The translations under genes and the position numbers were made by a program. From positions 4,800,024 through 4,864,023 of the forward strand of contig NZ_JADDXT010000002.1 of the NCBI RefSeq assembly GCF_015330165.1: a DNA stretch of 64,000 nt. Reading direction: 5' to 3'. Positions 28,246-37,181 of this stretch are shown here, one piece after another. Origin of the DNA: Zobellia roscoffensis. GTDB lineage: Bacteria; Bacteroidota; Bacteroidia; Flavobacteriales; Flavobacteriaceae. The notes under the pieces were generated by a model. It was given only the letters and a program-made list of their open reading frames with translations, was not told the DNA's origin and did not search any database. The first letter of the stretch is position 1, and each line of letters opens with the position of its first letter.

Positions 28246-29385
28246 TTACTGTTGGTTGGTTGAATCTGTTTTAAGTTCCATTACCGCCTGATATGCTTTT
28301 TTCGCTTCAAATTTTCTATCAAAAAGTAAAGGGTAATTAGTTCTATTAGTAATTGGCCAATTGTTAAGCCATGAACTTTGGTCATTCACACCCCAGAAAG
28401 TAACCCTATCAATCTTATCACTGTGTTTTAAAAAGAGTTTAAAAATATCCTTGTAACGCTGGGCTAACTGCACTTCTACAGAATCTGGCAAAGCATTTGG
28501 GTAAGGATTCATTTCTTCGCTCTCCTCATAGTTTTGACCAATTTCTGCGCCCTCCAATCCCCAAGGGTTTGGTAAAACGGTAACATCCAATTCTGTAATG
28601 GAAACCTTTAAACCCAGTTTTGCATAGGCCACAATACTATTCTCTACTTCTTCTAATGAAGGTTCTGTCAAACCCCAATGTGCCTGCATACCTACTCCGT
28701 TAATCTTAGCTCCGCTTTTTTGAAGATTTTCTATAAGCCGTATAGCCCCTTCCCGCTTTTTGGGTTTCCACATATTATAATCGTTATAATATAACTCTGC
28801 AGATGGGTCTGCTTTTTCTGCAAGCTTAAATGCAAATTCTAAATACCGTTCTCCCATCACCTTTAAAAAGACAGATTCCCTTAGCGAACCATCTTCATTT
28901 AAAGCCTCGTTTACCACATCCCAACCATCAATTTTACCACTATACCTACTTGCTACTGTCGTAATATGATCACGGATATAATTTGCCATGGTAGCACTAT
29001 CATTTACGGTATTCATCCATGGCCCTATCTGGCTATGCCATAAAAGTGTATGACCAATAACGAACATGTTATTTTCTTTACCAAGAGCCACATACTTGTC
29101 GGCCATATCAAAATAAAACGTGTCTGGAGACGGATGAACCTCTTCCCATTTCATGACGTTTTCTGGACTAATAGTATTGAATTCTCTCTTTAAAACTTCA
29201 AGAGCTTTTTTATTTTTTCCAGTAATAATCTTGTCATTAATAGCTGCTCCTATATAAAACTCTTTCTTGTAAACTTTTTTAAGACTGTCAGCATCGTCTT
29301 CGGTTTGAAATGCACTTTCCTTAATTTTTCCAAAACCGAACAAAAACAACAGGATTACAAAAAATAACACAACAGTTTTAAACAT
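28246..29385 (-). CDS. GH10 endo-beta-1,4-xylanase
   Basis: Endo-xylanase of family GH10, 379 aa, first gene of the GH10-symporter-GH43 operon. An N-terminal hydrophobic segment (residues 3-19) serves as signal peptide or membrane anchor; there is no lipobox. The TIM-barrel motifs are in order: EFNTISPENVMKWEE, GHTLLWHSQIG, acid/base Glu160 in WDVVNEAL, YYNDYN, GVGMQAHW, nucleophile Glu265 in SITELDV, and FWGVNDQSSW. Single-domain with no carbohydrate-binding module. It should cut xylan or larger xylo-oligosaccharides in the periplasm or at the membrane. A 19-nt palindrome lies 45 nt upstream. Confidence 0.95.
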   Translation of the reverse strand: MFKTVVLFFVILLFLFGFGKIKESAFQTEDDADSLKKVYKKEFYIGAAINDKIITGKNKKALEVLKREFNTISPENVMKWEEVHPSPDTFYFDMADKYVALGKENNMFVIGHTLLWHSQIGPWMNTVNDSATMANYIRDHITTVASRYSGKIDGWDVVNEALNEDGSLRESVFLKVMGERYLEFAFKLAEKADPSAELYYNDYNMWKPKKREGAIRLIENLQKSGAKINGVGMQAHWGLTEPSLEEVENSIVAYAKLGLKVSITELDVTVLPNPWGLEGAEIGQNYEESEEMNPYPNALPDSVEVQLAQRYKDIFKLFLKHSDKIDRVTFWGVNDQSSWLNNWPITNRTNYPLLFDRKFEAKKAYQAVMELKTDSTNQQ

Positions 29386-29429
29386 ATCATTAAATTAAAA
29401 TGGTTAAATAGAGAAATCTATAATACAAC

Positions 29430-29448
29430 TAGTCAATTGTATTGACTA
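29430..29448. promoter_or_regulatory. Perfect inverted repeat upstream of the GH10 operon
   Basis: TAGTCAAT-TGT-ATTGACTA: 8-bp arms with a 3-nt spacer, 45-63 nt ahead of the GH10 start. Size and symmetry fit an operator for a dimeric regulator (LacI at 38997 or the HTCS). No regulator assignment can be made from sequence. Confidence 0.45.
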
Positions 29449-29668
29449 TGAATATGATAAAAGTCGTGAAATTACTAGGTTACCTATATTACAAATGAAG
29501 CGCTGTATAGAACATTTGTGGCATTTTGCCTCATAAAAGCGATGAGCTTTAAGTAATTGGGCATGACGCAGAAATTGCGAGTGATTAAAACTCAAGTTTT
29601 TAAATGTAGAAAATGAGGGGTTTTAATTAAGATTTAATAGGGTCAATTCATTGCTAAACCACCCTATT

Positions 29669-30166
29669 TTAGGTTTCTTCCGCATTGCCTTTAGTAGTTT
29701 CTATTCCTTTATATACATTTGGATTATGCTTTTCCATGTAAAATTCAGGATGGGGCAATTCTGTAAATCCAAATTTCTTATAAAGCCATTCTGCAGTGTC
29801 AGTTAGTAAAATCCATCGTCTTAATCCTTGTAGCTTTGGATGTTCCATGATTTCATTTATCAACCATTTACTTAATCCATTTCCTCTATATTCTTTAAGA
29901 ACAAATACATCTCCTAAATAGGCAATTGTGGAATAGTCTGAAATTATTCTGGCGTAGCCTATTTGTTTGTTATTATGATACAGTCCAAAATTCAAAGAGT
30001 TTTCAATGGATGTTTTTACGGTATTCATTGGAATTCCCTTAGCCCAATCAGTTTCTTTTGAAAGGAATTTGTGAATACTAAGAATATCCAATTTATCCTT
30101 ATCAGTTGAAATGGTATAATCATTTCTATGTGTTTCTACTATTTCCAATCCAGTATATTTAATCAT
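29669..30166 (-). CDS. GNAT-family N-acetyltransferase
   Basis: Small cytoplasmic acetyltransferase of 165 aa. The acetyl-CoA-binding motif A is DVFVLKEYRGNGLSKWLI (R-G-x-G), preceded by the IGYARIISDYSTIAYLGD strand and followed by TAEWLYKKFGF, the usual motif B. The sequence resembles the YitI/ElaA-like single-domain branch. The acceptor substrate is unknown and nothing links it to xylan use. It lies between GH10 and the HTCS on the same strand. Confidence 0.85.
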   Translation of the reverse strand: MIKYTGLEIVETHRNDYTISTDKDKLDILSIHKFLSKETDWAKGIPMNTVKTSIENSLNFGLYHNNKQIGYARIISDYSTIAYLGDVFVLKEYRGNGLSKWLINEIMEHPKLQGLRRWILLTDTAEWLYKKFGFTELPHPEFYMEKHNPNVYKGIETTKGNAEET

Positions 30167-30277
30167 ATAAAGATATGGATTTACCTAAAACAGTACATAT
30201 ACTTCTAGTGTTCCTGTAATCTAATTAAATCTACCGAAGTCTTAGGGTTTGTACTACAATAAAAAATTATCAAATGA

Positions 30278-33200
30278 TTACTTAACCTCGGTAGGAAGAA
30301 AACCAAAATGAGCCTTGAAACACTTTGTGAAGTAAGAAGGTGAAGAAAAACCGACTTTAAAACATACTTCGCTAATAGACTCGTTCCCCGTTTCTATCAT
30401 CTGCTTTGCTTTTTCAAGTCTAATATTCCTTAAGAATTCATTTGCGGAATACCCAGTAAGTGCTTTTATTTTTCTATATAATTGGCTTCTACTAAGATTT
30501 ACCTCTTCTGCCAATTGTTCCACATTTAGGTTTTCATCAGAGAGGTTAACCGTAATGTACTTTAACACCTTAGCAATAAAACTTTTGTCAAGTTCTGAAG
30601 TATTCTCCGGTACTTTTACATTACCTGAATCATTCAAATACTTATTGAACAAGACCTGTCTACTGCTCAATATCTGTTTTAATTGTGCCTTTAGTACAGT
30701 CATCTCAAAAGGTTTGGTCAAATAAATATCTGCCCCACTATCTATTCCTTTAACCCAATCATCTGTCATTGTTTTGGCCGTTAACATGAGAATGGGTATA
30801 TGGCTTGTCTTAAGGTCTTCTCTAATTCGCCTACAAAACTCAAAACCATCCATTTCTGGCATAACTACGTCTGTAAGAATAATATCCGGAGTTCTTTTTT
30901 CAGCGGCCTTTACCCCTTCGGTTCCATTTACAGCCTCAATTACAGTATAAAACTCTTTGAGCTCATTTCTTAAATACGTCCGTAGTTCTGCATTGTCTTC
31001 AACAATTAGCAGTGTGATAGCAGAACCTGGACTTACAAACCGGTCAACAATATCTTCTGTTGCCACGATTGGTTGCATGGTTTCACTTACGGGTTTTGGG
31101 CTCAAAAACAATTCACTAGGTTTAAAGTGAGCATTGCCCATGGGAAGAAAAATCCCAAACTTTGTACCCACGCCTTCTTCACTTTCTACTTCTATTTTAC
31201 CTTTTAAAAGATCAACAAAACTTTTTACCACTTCCAAACCAATACCTGTACCACCGTAATACTGGCTGTTCATTTTTTCCACTTGATAAAAACGTTCAAA
31301 AACTTTTTTCAGGTCTTCCTGTCCAATACCACTCCCCGTATCTTCGACACTTATTTCCAAGGCTTGGTACATCTCATTCTCATCTATGTGAGGAAATACA
31401 ATTTTGTTTATGGTCTTAAAAACACTTACCGTTATTTCTCCTTGTTCAGGTGTAATTTTAAACGCATTAGAAAGTATATTAAAAATAACCTTTTCCAGCA
31501 TAGAAGGGTCACTCCACAGCGTTATTGGCGGTTCTTCTGACTCCACCAAAAGCTGTATGTTCTTTTGCATTGCCTCTTCTTCAAAGTGATGGGTGATTTC
31601 CTTTACAAAACCTACGGCTTCCAATTCTGACACTTTAACATTGAGTTTATTGATATCTAGTTTTCTAAAATCCATCAACTCATCAATCAACCGTTTTAAC
31701 CTGTTGGTATTTTTGTAGATGATTCCTAATTTCTCCATTACCTTTTTAGAGAATGCAGGTCCGGATTCACCAAGAATATCTTCTAGAGGGTTTAAAATAA
31801 GGGTAAGTGGCGTTCTAAACTCATGCGAAATATTGGTGAAAAACTGAATTTTCCTATCGTTCAATACTTCTTCTTGTAATCGTTTTTCTCGCTCAAACTG
31901 AACCATTCTTTTCTCGCGTATTCTTTGGCTCGTAAGATTTACTAAAAAATAAGTGATAAGTAGCAGTATCAAAACATATCCTAGAATAGCCAGATTGGTA
32001 CTCCACCACGGAGCCAAAATAGTAAGTCCTAACGTTTTTGGTGTTTCGTTCCACACACCATCATTATTGGCCGCCTTTACTTTAAAAACATAATCTCCCG
32101 GTGGAAGATTCGTATAGGTAGCACTTCTATTTTCCCCAACATAATTCCAGCGGTTATCAAAACCTTGTAAGAAATAAGCATACTGATTCTTTTTGGGCCT
32201 TGTGAAATTAATTCCTGCATATTCTATACTAAAAACAGACTGTTTATGGTTTAGGGTAATTCTTTCTGTTTTGCCAATAACTTTTTTTAGAGGCGACTCT
32301 TCAACATTTGGAATAACCGACTTATTAAAAAGCTTAAAGTCCGTAAAATAAACTCGTGGTAAGATATTATTGAAACTTAATTTTTTTGGATTTATAGAAT
32401 TAACACCCTCATAACTGCCAAAATATAAAATACCAGAATCGTCCTTATATGCAGAATTATAATTAAAATCATTAGCTAATAAGCCGTCATGTACATTAAA
32501 ATTCTTAAAATCTTCTTTTTCTACGTTCAATCTAGAAATCCCATTATTTCCGCTTAGCCAAATATCTCCATTATCATCTTCTTGAATTGAAGCTATAGTC
32601 CCTTGGCCAAGTCCATCTTTTTGTCCATACCATGTAAATGTATCTTCTTGCGAATTGTATTTGCATACTCCCCCACCATTGGTTCCTATCCATATTATCT
32701 TCCTACTGTCCTCAAATAATGATACAACCCTATCCACAAGTAGATGTTGTCCTGTATCTGCGTACATACGCTCTACCAAAGAAATAACCTTCTCCCCAGG
32801 AGAAAAATCAATAGGTATTTTAAAAAGACCTCCTGTCGTACCTATCCAAAGAAAGTCATTACTATCTACTAACAATTTGCGTACTTCTCCATGGCTAGGA
32901 AGTGTGTCATTGAAAATTTGAGTATTATGAGACGTAAATTTTTTAGTTTTTGGTTCATAAGAATGTACCCCTTCTTCATATGAACCAATCCAAATTATTC
33001 CATTTTTATCTTCATCAAATGTCATTATACGGTTATTTGTCAACCCCCCGTTTGTATTTGACGTTGTATAATTTATAAAAGTTGATGTGTTTTTTGGAAG
33101 AAAATAAATACCAGAATCCCACGTACCTACCCAAAGATTATTTTGACTATCAAAAAACATTCCCGTAACCGCTACCGCATTAAGGTTTTTTGCAATGGGG

Positions 33201-34417
33201 TTTTGGTTATCTTTTAAATGAACAATTTTTTCTTCTACAGAATCGTATACATCTATGCCACCACCATCTAAACCAAACCATAACCTACCCTCTTCATCAC
33301 TTACAATAGCTGTAACTGAGGATAAAATAAGAGAATTGTTAATATGATATAGGCTTTCGTTATTATTGAATTTATCATACAACTTATCATATACCCCTAC
33401 CCCTTTATTATAATATCCAATCCAAATACGTTCTTGATTGTCTACAAACACAGACCATATGGAGTTTGACTTAACACTATGAACATCTGTCTTGTCATAA
33501 CGGTAGTTCTTAATTAAGGTTCCATCTGTACTTAAAACAAAAAGCCCATCGTTTTCTGTACCACATATGATGTTTCCATCACCTGCCTGGTCTATTGCTA
33601 AAACCCGCTGCTGAGAGATAGGATAGTTATTTATTTTGTAGTTGCCAGAAGGCTGCAGTTTTACCTTAATTAACCCATCCGAAAAAGTACCCAACCAAAT
33701 TGCACCTTCTTTATCTTGAAACATTGTTATAATGTTTCTATTCGGGTTTTTAATTCGTTTATTATAATCATTCAGAATCTGGGAGGGCATAATCTTAACC
33801 CCATCATATTCAAAAAGACCATGATTGGTAGCTATAAATATTTTACCCGAAACACTTTTTAATATACCAGTAACTTGAATTACTGATTTTGCTAGTGTAG
33901 ACTGAAAAGGAATAGATTCACTTCTTAAGGTTTCTGGATCTACTCTAAACACTCCATGATAATATGAACCTACTAAAAGCTCTCCGTTAATACCATCTTG
34001 TATTGCATTAATAAGAACACCTCCCTCCAATGCTGTTCCGTCCTTTAATTGTACAGCATTGAAAATATCAAGCTCTCTATCATATACATCTAAACCTGTC
34101 TCTGTACCCACCCACAATCTATCTGAACTATCTATATAGGAAGTGAATATTAACGAATTACTTAATGATTTTGAATCGTTAACATCTTGCGTGTAAGTAG
34201 TTATATCAATGCCATTATATTTCCTCAGCCCTACTCCGTTAGTGCCCATCCAGATGAGCCCCATACTGTCTTGAACTATGGTAGAGACAGCTCTTTGCGT
34301 ATTCTCTTGTTCTATATTTACGAAAGAATATTCGGATTTTGAATTTTGGGCATGTAAATAACCTTGTGTAGAAAACACAAAAACAACAAAAATTAAAAAT
34401 ATTTTAATACTCTTCAT
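30278..34417 (-). CDS. Hybrid two-component system (HTCS) regulator of the xylan locus
   Basis: One-protein sensor-regulator of 1379 aa in the inner membrane. Order: signal peptide to about residue 24, two seven-bladed periplasmic propellers of Reg_prop repeats (many IWIGT-type motifs, about 30-720), Y_Y_Y domain (about 730-800, YTNLPPGDYVFKVKA), one transmembrane helix (about 810-830), HisKA with His at about 862 (ISHEFRTPLTL), HATPase (TGIGLEVVKSF), receiver with Asp at about 1183 (IILTDVVMPEMDG), and an AraC-type DNA-binding domain (about 1275-1379). All phosphorelay residues are present. By position it should sense xylo-oligosaccharides in the periplasm and activate the susCD and GH operons. 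Confidence 0.93.
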   Translation of the reverse strand: MKSIKIFLIFVVFVFSTQGYLHAQNSKSEYSFVNIEQENTQRAVSTIVQDSMGLIWMGTNGVGLRKYNGIDITTYTQDVNDSKSLSNSLIFTSYIDSSDRLWVGTETGLDVYDRELDIFNAVQLKDGTALEGGVLINAIQDGINGELLVGSYYHGVFRVDPETLRSESIPFQSTLAKSVIQVTGILKSVSGKIFIATNHGLFEYDGVKIMPSQILNDYNKRIKNPNRNIITMFQDKEGAIWLGTFSDGLIKVKLQPSGNYKINNYPISQQRVLAIDQAGDGNIICGTENDGLFVLSTDGTLIKNYRYDKTDVHSVKSNSIWSVFVDNQERIWIGYYNKGVGVYDKLYDKFNNNESLYHINNSLILSSVTAIVSDEEGRLWFGLDGGGIDVYDSVEEKIVHLKDNQNPIAKNLNAVAVTGMFFDSQNNLWVGTWDSGIYFLPKNTSTFINYTTSNTNGGLTNNRIMTFDEDKNGIIWIGSYEEGVHSYEPKTKKFTSHNTQIFNDTLPSHGEVRKLLVDSNDFLWIGTTGGLFKIPIDFSPGEKVISLVERMYADTGQHLLVDRVVSLFEDSRKIIWIGTNGGGVCKYNSQEDTFTWYGQKDGLGQGTIASIQEDDNGDIWLSGNNGISRLNVEKEDFKNFNVHDGLLANDFNYNSAYKDDSGILYFGSYEGVNSINPKKLSFNNILPRVYFTDFKLFNKSVIPNVEESPLKKVIGKTERITLNHKQSVFSIEYAGINFTRPKKNQYAYFLQGFDNRWNYVGENRSATYTNLPPGDYVFKVKAANNDGVWNETPKTLGLTILAPWWSTNLAILGYVLILLLITYFLVNLTSQRIREKRMVQFEREKRLQEEVLNDRKIQFFTNISHEFRTPLTLILNPLEDILGESGPAFSKKVMEKLGIIYKNTNRLKRLIDELMDFRKLDINKLNVKVSELEAVGFVKEITHHFEEEAMQKNIQLLVESEEPPITLWSDPSMLEKVIFNILSNAFKITPEQGEITVSVFKTINKIVFPHIDENEMYQALEISVEDTGSGIGQEDLKKVFERFYQVEKMNSQYYGGTGIGLEVVKSFVDLLKGKIEVESEEGVGTKFGIFLPMGNAHFKPSELFLSPKPVSETMQPIVATEDIVDRFVSPGSAITLLIVEDNAELRTYLRNELKEFYTVIEAVNGTEGVKAAEKRTPDIILTDVVMPEMDGFEFCRRIREDLKTSHIPILMLTAKTMTDDWVKGIDSGADIYLTKPFEMTVLKAQLKQILSSRQVLFNKYLNDSGNVKVPENTSELDKSFIAKVLKYITVNLSDENLNVEQLAEEVNLSRSQLYRKIKALTGYSANEFLRNIRLEKAKQMIETGNESISEVCFKVGFSSPSYFTKCFKAHFGFLPTEVK

Positions 34418-34574
34418 ATACCTACACCACTTTGCTAGGTGTATTGTTAAATCTTATTTTTATACTAGGATAATATAAAGGCAAACAATTGATTTCTGAA
34501 CCCGTTTGAAGATAGCTCAATTGTTCATTTCACGCAAATGATATAGTAATACCTTAATCCTGATCCATATGGAT

Positions 34575-35069
34575 TCATTTTTTTATGTACCGAGTTTTCC
34601 AAAGGATTTCACCGCTATTATTTTTTCCTCCTAAATACACCTCCCTGTCTGACCGAAACTGGAAAGAAACCGTTTGCTGATGGTTCCCACTAAAATCATA
34701 ATCAACCATAATCCAGTTATTTTTGTCCGAAAAACTACCCACTCCTGAAAAACACACTTCATTTTCATTTTGACCAAGAGCAACAATTTTATTGGTTATT
34801 GCATCATAACTTATCAATTCAACCAAAATAGGAACGTATCCCTCATTTCCTAATTGAAATACTTCAACTTGAATTGAATTACCATTCATTTTAGGAACGT
34901 TAACCATTTTTATTTCTGAGCGATCTCCTACAGGATTGTATTCAGCTGAAGCGGTACTAAACCATTCACCCACATACCGTTTTAAACATGAAGCTTGGTC
35001 TAATTTAGTTTCTTGTCCGTATGAACTTATAGCACACATTACTAAAACTAATAGTATTTTTCCTTTCAT
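34575..35069 (-). CDS. Secreted protein of unknown function
   Basis: Exported protein of 164 aa with a signal peptide (KILLVLVMCAISSYGQ). The mature part starts with a short segment CLKRYVGEWFSTASAEYNP that resembles the opening of small lipocalin-like or DUF1579-type beta barrels, followed by alternating beta-strand patterns. I do not recognise a defined family. It sits between the HTCS and transaldolase genes on the same strand, but a hairpin at 35116-35142 separates it from transaldolase, so it may be a separate unit. Confidence 0.6.
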   Translation of the reverse strand: MKGKILLVLVMCAISSYGQETKLDQASCLKRYVGEWFSTASAEYNPVGDRSEIKMVNVPKMNGNSIQVEVFQLGNEGYVPILVELISYDAITNKIVALGQNENEVCFSGVGSFSDKNNWIMVDYDFSGNHQQTVSFQFRSDREVYLGGKNNSGEILWKTRYIKK

Positions 35070-35115
35070 ATTAAATACACCTAACGTAAAAAAAATAGAA
35101 ATGGGATTAAACCAA

Positions 35116-35142
35116 ATTGCCGGTAGTTATACCACCGGCAAT
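35116..35142 (-). terminator. Probable terminator after the xylose operon
   Basis: ATTGCCGGT (35116-35124) pairs perfectly with ACCGGCAAT (35134-35142), loop 9 nt, 48 nt after the transaldolase stop. The T-tract on the minus strand is broken (TTTGGTTTAATC), so termination may be partial or Rho-assisted. Confidence 0.5.
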
Positions 35143-35189
35143 AGAGTTTATTTTAATAAATTATTTCTAAATTAAACTCAGAAATGAAC

Positions 35190-35849
35190 TTACTTAGTTA
35201 TTCCCTTTTGGTAATCTGCTAAGAATTTCTCTAAACCACTATCCGTTAAAGGGTGTTTTAGTAAACCTTCAATTGCAGATAATGGACCGGTCATAACATC
35301 AGAACCTAATTTTGCACAGTTGATAACATGCATGGTATGACGTACAGAAGCGGACAAAATTTGTGTATTAAAATCATAGTTATCATAAATCAAACGTATC
35401 TCCTCGATCAAACGCATACCGTCTGTAGAAATATCATCTAATCTACCTAAGAATGGAGATACATACGTAGCGCCAGCTTTAGCCGCCAATAATGCCTGAC
35501 CTACTGAAAACACTAGAGTAACGTTTGTTTTTATTCCTTTATCAGAGAAATATTTACATGCTTTTACACCATCTGCTATCATTGGTAATTTTACCACAAT
35601 CTGAGGGTGTAAGGCGGCCAATTCTTCACCTTCTTTGATCATACCTGCATAATCGGTTGCAATAACCTCAGCAGAAACATCACCTTCAACTTTTTCACAA
35701 ATTGCCAGGTAGTGTTTTAAAATATTGTCTTTTCCGGTAATACCTTCTTTAGCCATTAAAGAAGGGTTTGTAGTTACGCCATCCAAAACACCTAACTCAT
35801 AGGCGCTTTGAATGTCGTCTAAATTTGCTGTATCTATAAAGAACTTCAT
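35190..35849 (-). CDS. Transaldolase (TalC/FSA-type)
   Basis: Short-form transaldolase, 219 aa, of the TalC / fructose-6-phosphate aldolase group, cytoplasmic. Schiff-base Lys87 is in IVVKLPM; MKFFIDTANLDDI at the start and GVTTNPSL (residues 24-31) are family signatures, with FLGRLDD and SVRHTMHV later. It is 5 nt after xylA in the xylB-xylA-tal operon and would move C3 units in the non-oxidative pentose phosphate pathway, linking xylulose-5-phosphate to glycolysis. Aldolase rather than transaldolase activity cannot be excluded. Confidence 0.92.
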   Translation of the reverse strand: MKFFIDTANLDDIQSAYELGVLDGVTTNPSLMAKEGITGKDNILKHYLAICEKVEGDVSAEVIATDYAGMIKEGEELAALHPQIVVKLPMIADGVKACKYFSDKGIKTNVTLVFSVGQALLAAKAGATYVSPFLGRLDDISTDGMRLIEEIRLIYDNYDFNTQILSASVRHTMHVINCAKLGSDVMTGPLSAIEGLLKHPLTDSGLEKFLADYQKGITK

Positions 35850-35854
35850 ATAGT

Positions 35855-37180
35855 TTAAATGTGTTGATTAATGATGTTTTCAAACAATTCTTGCTTACCG
35901 CTTCTTAACTGCAACTCGCCGTTTGTAGTTGCTAAATCGTATAAGTTTTCAAGACTCAATTTACCAGCTTCAAAGTCTTTTCCTTTACCAGAATCAAAAG
36001 AACTGTACCGATTCTCGCGTAGTTTAGTATAATCCGAAGAAGTCATAATCTTATCTGCAGTAAGCAATGCTCTGGCAAAAGTATCCGCTCCTCCAATGTG
36101 AGCTAAGAAAATATCTTCAAGATCAGTTGAGTTTCTTCTAATTTTAGCATCAAAGTTTACACCACCCCCTTGTAGACCACCTGCTTGTAAAAATACCAAC
36201 ATAGCCTCTGTAGTCTCCTGAATGTTGTTCGGGAACTGATCCGTATCCCAACCATTTTGGTAATCACCACGGTTAGCATCTAAACTACCTAACATTCCTG
36301 CTTTAGCTGCAACTTCCATTTCATGTTGGAAAGTATGCTGAGCCAAAGTTGCATGATTTACCTCTATGTTTATTTTGAAATCTTTATCCAATCCGTACTC
36401 TTTCAAGAAACCAATTGCTGTAGCCGAGTCAAAATCATACTGGTGCTTGGTTGGCTCCATTGGTTTTGGTTCAATAAAGAAATTACCTTTAAATCCTTGC
36501 TTACGAGCATAATCTCTAGCCATAGTTAAGAATTGTGCCATGTGATCTAATTCACGACCCATATTGGTGTTCAAAAGAGACATATAACCTTCACGACCTC
36601 CCCAGAAAACATAGTTCTCACCGTCTAACGCAATAGTTGCATCCATCGCTAATTTTACTTGACCACCTGCTCTAGCAACCACATCAAAATCTGGGTTTGT
36701 AGCAGCACCGTTCATGTATCTCGGATTAGAGAAACAGTTAGCCGTACCCCACAATAACTTAATACCTGAAGCAGCTTTCTTTTCTTTGATATACTCAGTA
36801 ATAGTAGCCAATCTTTTTTCTGATTCAGTAAAAGTTGGACCTTCTTGAATCAAATCAAAATCATGGAAACAGAAATAATCAAATCCCATTTTGCTGATAA
36901 ATTCAAAGGCTGCATCTGCCTTATCTTTTGCCGCTTGAACAGCATCTGAAGATGCATCCCAAAGAAAATTCTGCGTACCAGGACCAAATGGGTCGGAACC
37001 TTGTCCACAGAACGTATGCCAGTAAGCAATAGCAAACTTAAAATGTTCACTCATAGTCTTACCTGCAACAACCTGGTCTGGGTTGTAATATTTAAACGCT
37101 AAAGGGTTGTCAGATTCTTTCCCTTCAAACTTAATGTCTCCAATTCCTTTAAAGTACTCTTTGTCTCCTAATAATGCCAT
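35855..37180 (-). CDS. xylA: Xylose isomerase
   Basis: Cytoplasmic xylose-to-xylulose isomerase of 441 aa, the class II (long) type. Recognisable segments: GTQNFLWDAS, catalytic His/Asp in YFCFHDFDL, metal-binding Glu/Lys in FIEPKPMEPTKHQYDFD, NHATLAQHTFQHE, and metal-binding Asp in LDANRGDYQNGWDTDQFP. The order and length fit the family and no key residue is missing. It is one nucleotide downstream of xylB and 5 nt upstream of transaldolase, a tight catabolic operon. Confidence 0.97.
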   Translation of the reverse strand: MALLGDKEYFKGIGDIKFEGKESDNPLAFKYYNPDQVVAGKTMSEHFKFAIAYWHTFCGQGSDPFGPGTQNFLWDASSDAVQAAKDKADAAFEFISKMGFDYFCFHDFDLIQEGPTFTESEKRLATITEYIKEKKAASGIKLLWGTANCFSNPRYMNGAATNPDFDVVARAGGQVKLAMDATIALDGENYVFWGGREGYMSLLNTNMGRELDHMAQFLTMARDYARKQGFKGNFFIEPKPMEPTKHQYDFDSATAIGFLKEYGLDKDFKINIEVNHATLAQHTFQHEMEVAAKAGMLGSLDANRGDYQNGWDTDQFPNNIQETTEAMLVFLQAGGLQGGGVNFDAKIRRNSTDLEDIFLAHIGGADTFARALLTADKIMTSSDYTKLRENRYSSFDSGKGKDFEAGKLSLENLYDLATTNGELQLRSGKQELFENIINQHI

Positions 37181-37181
37181 G

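Noticed and set aside
34936..35175. 79-aa plus-strand frame across the hairpin at 35116
   Set aside because: Low-complexity product overlapping a signal-peptide gene on the other strand; no support as a gene.
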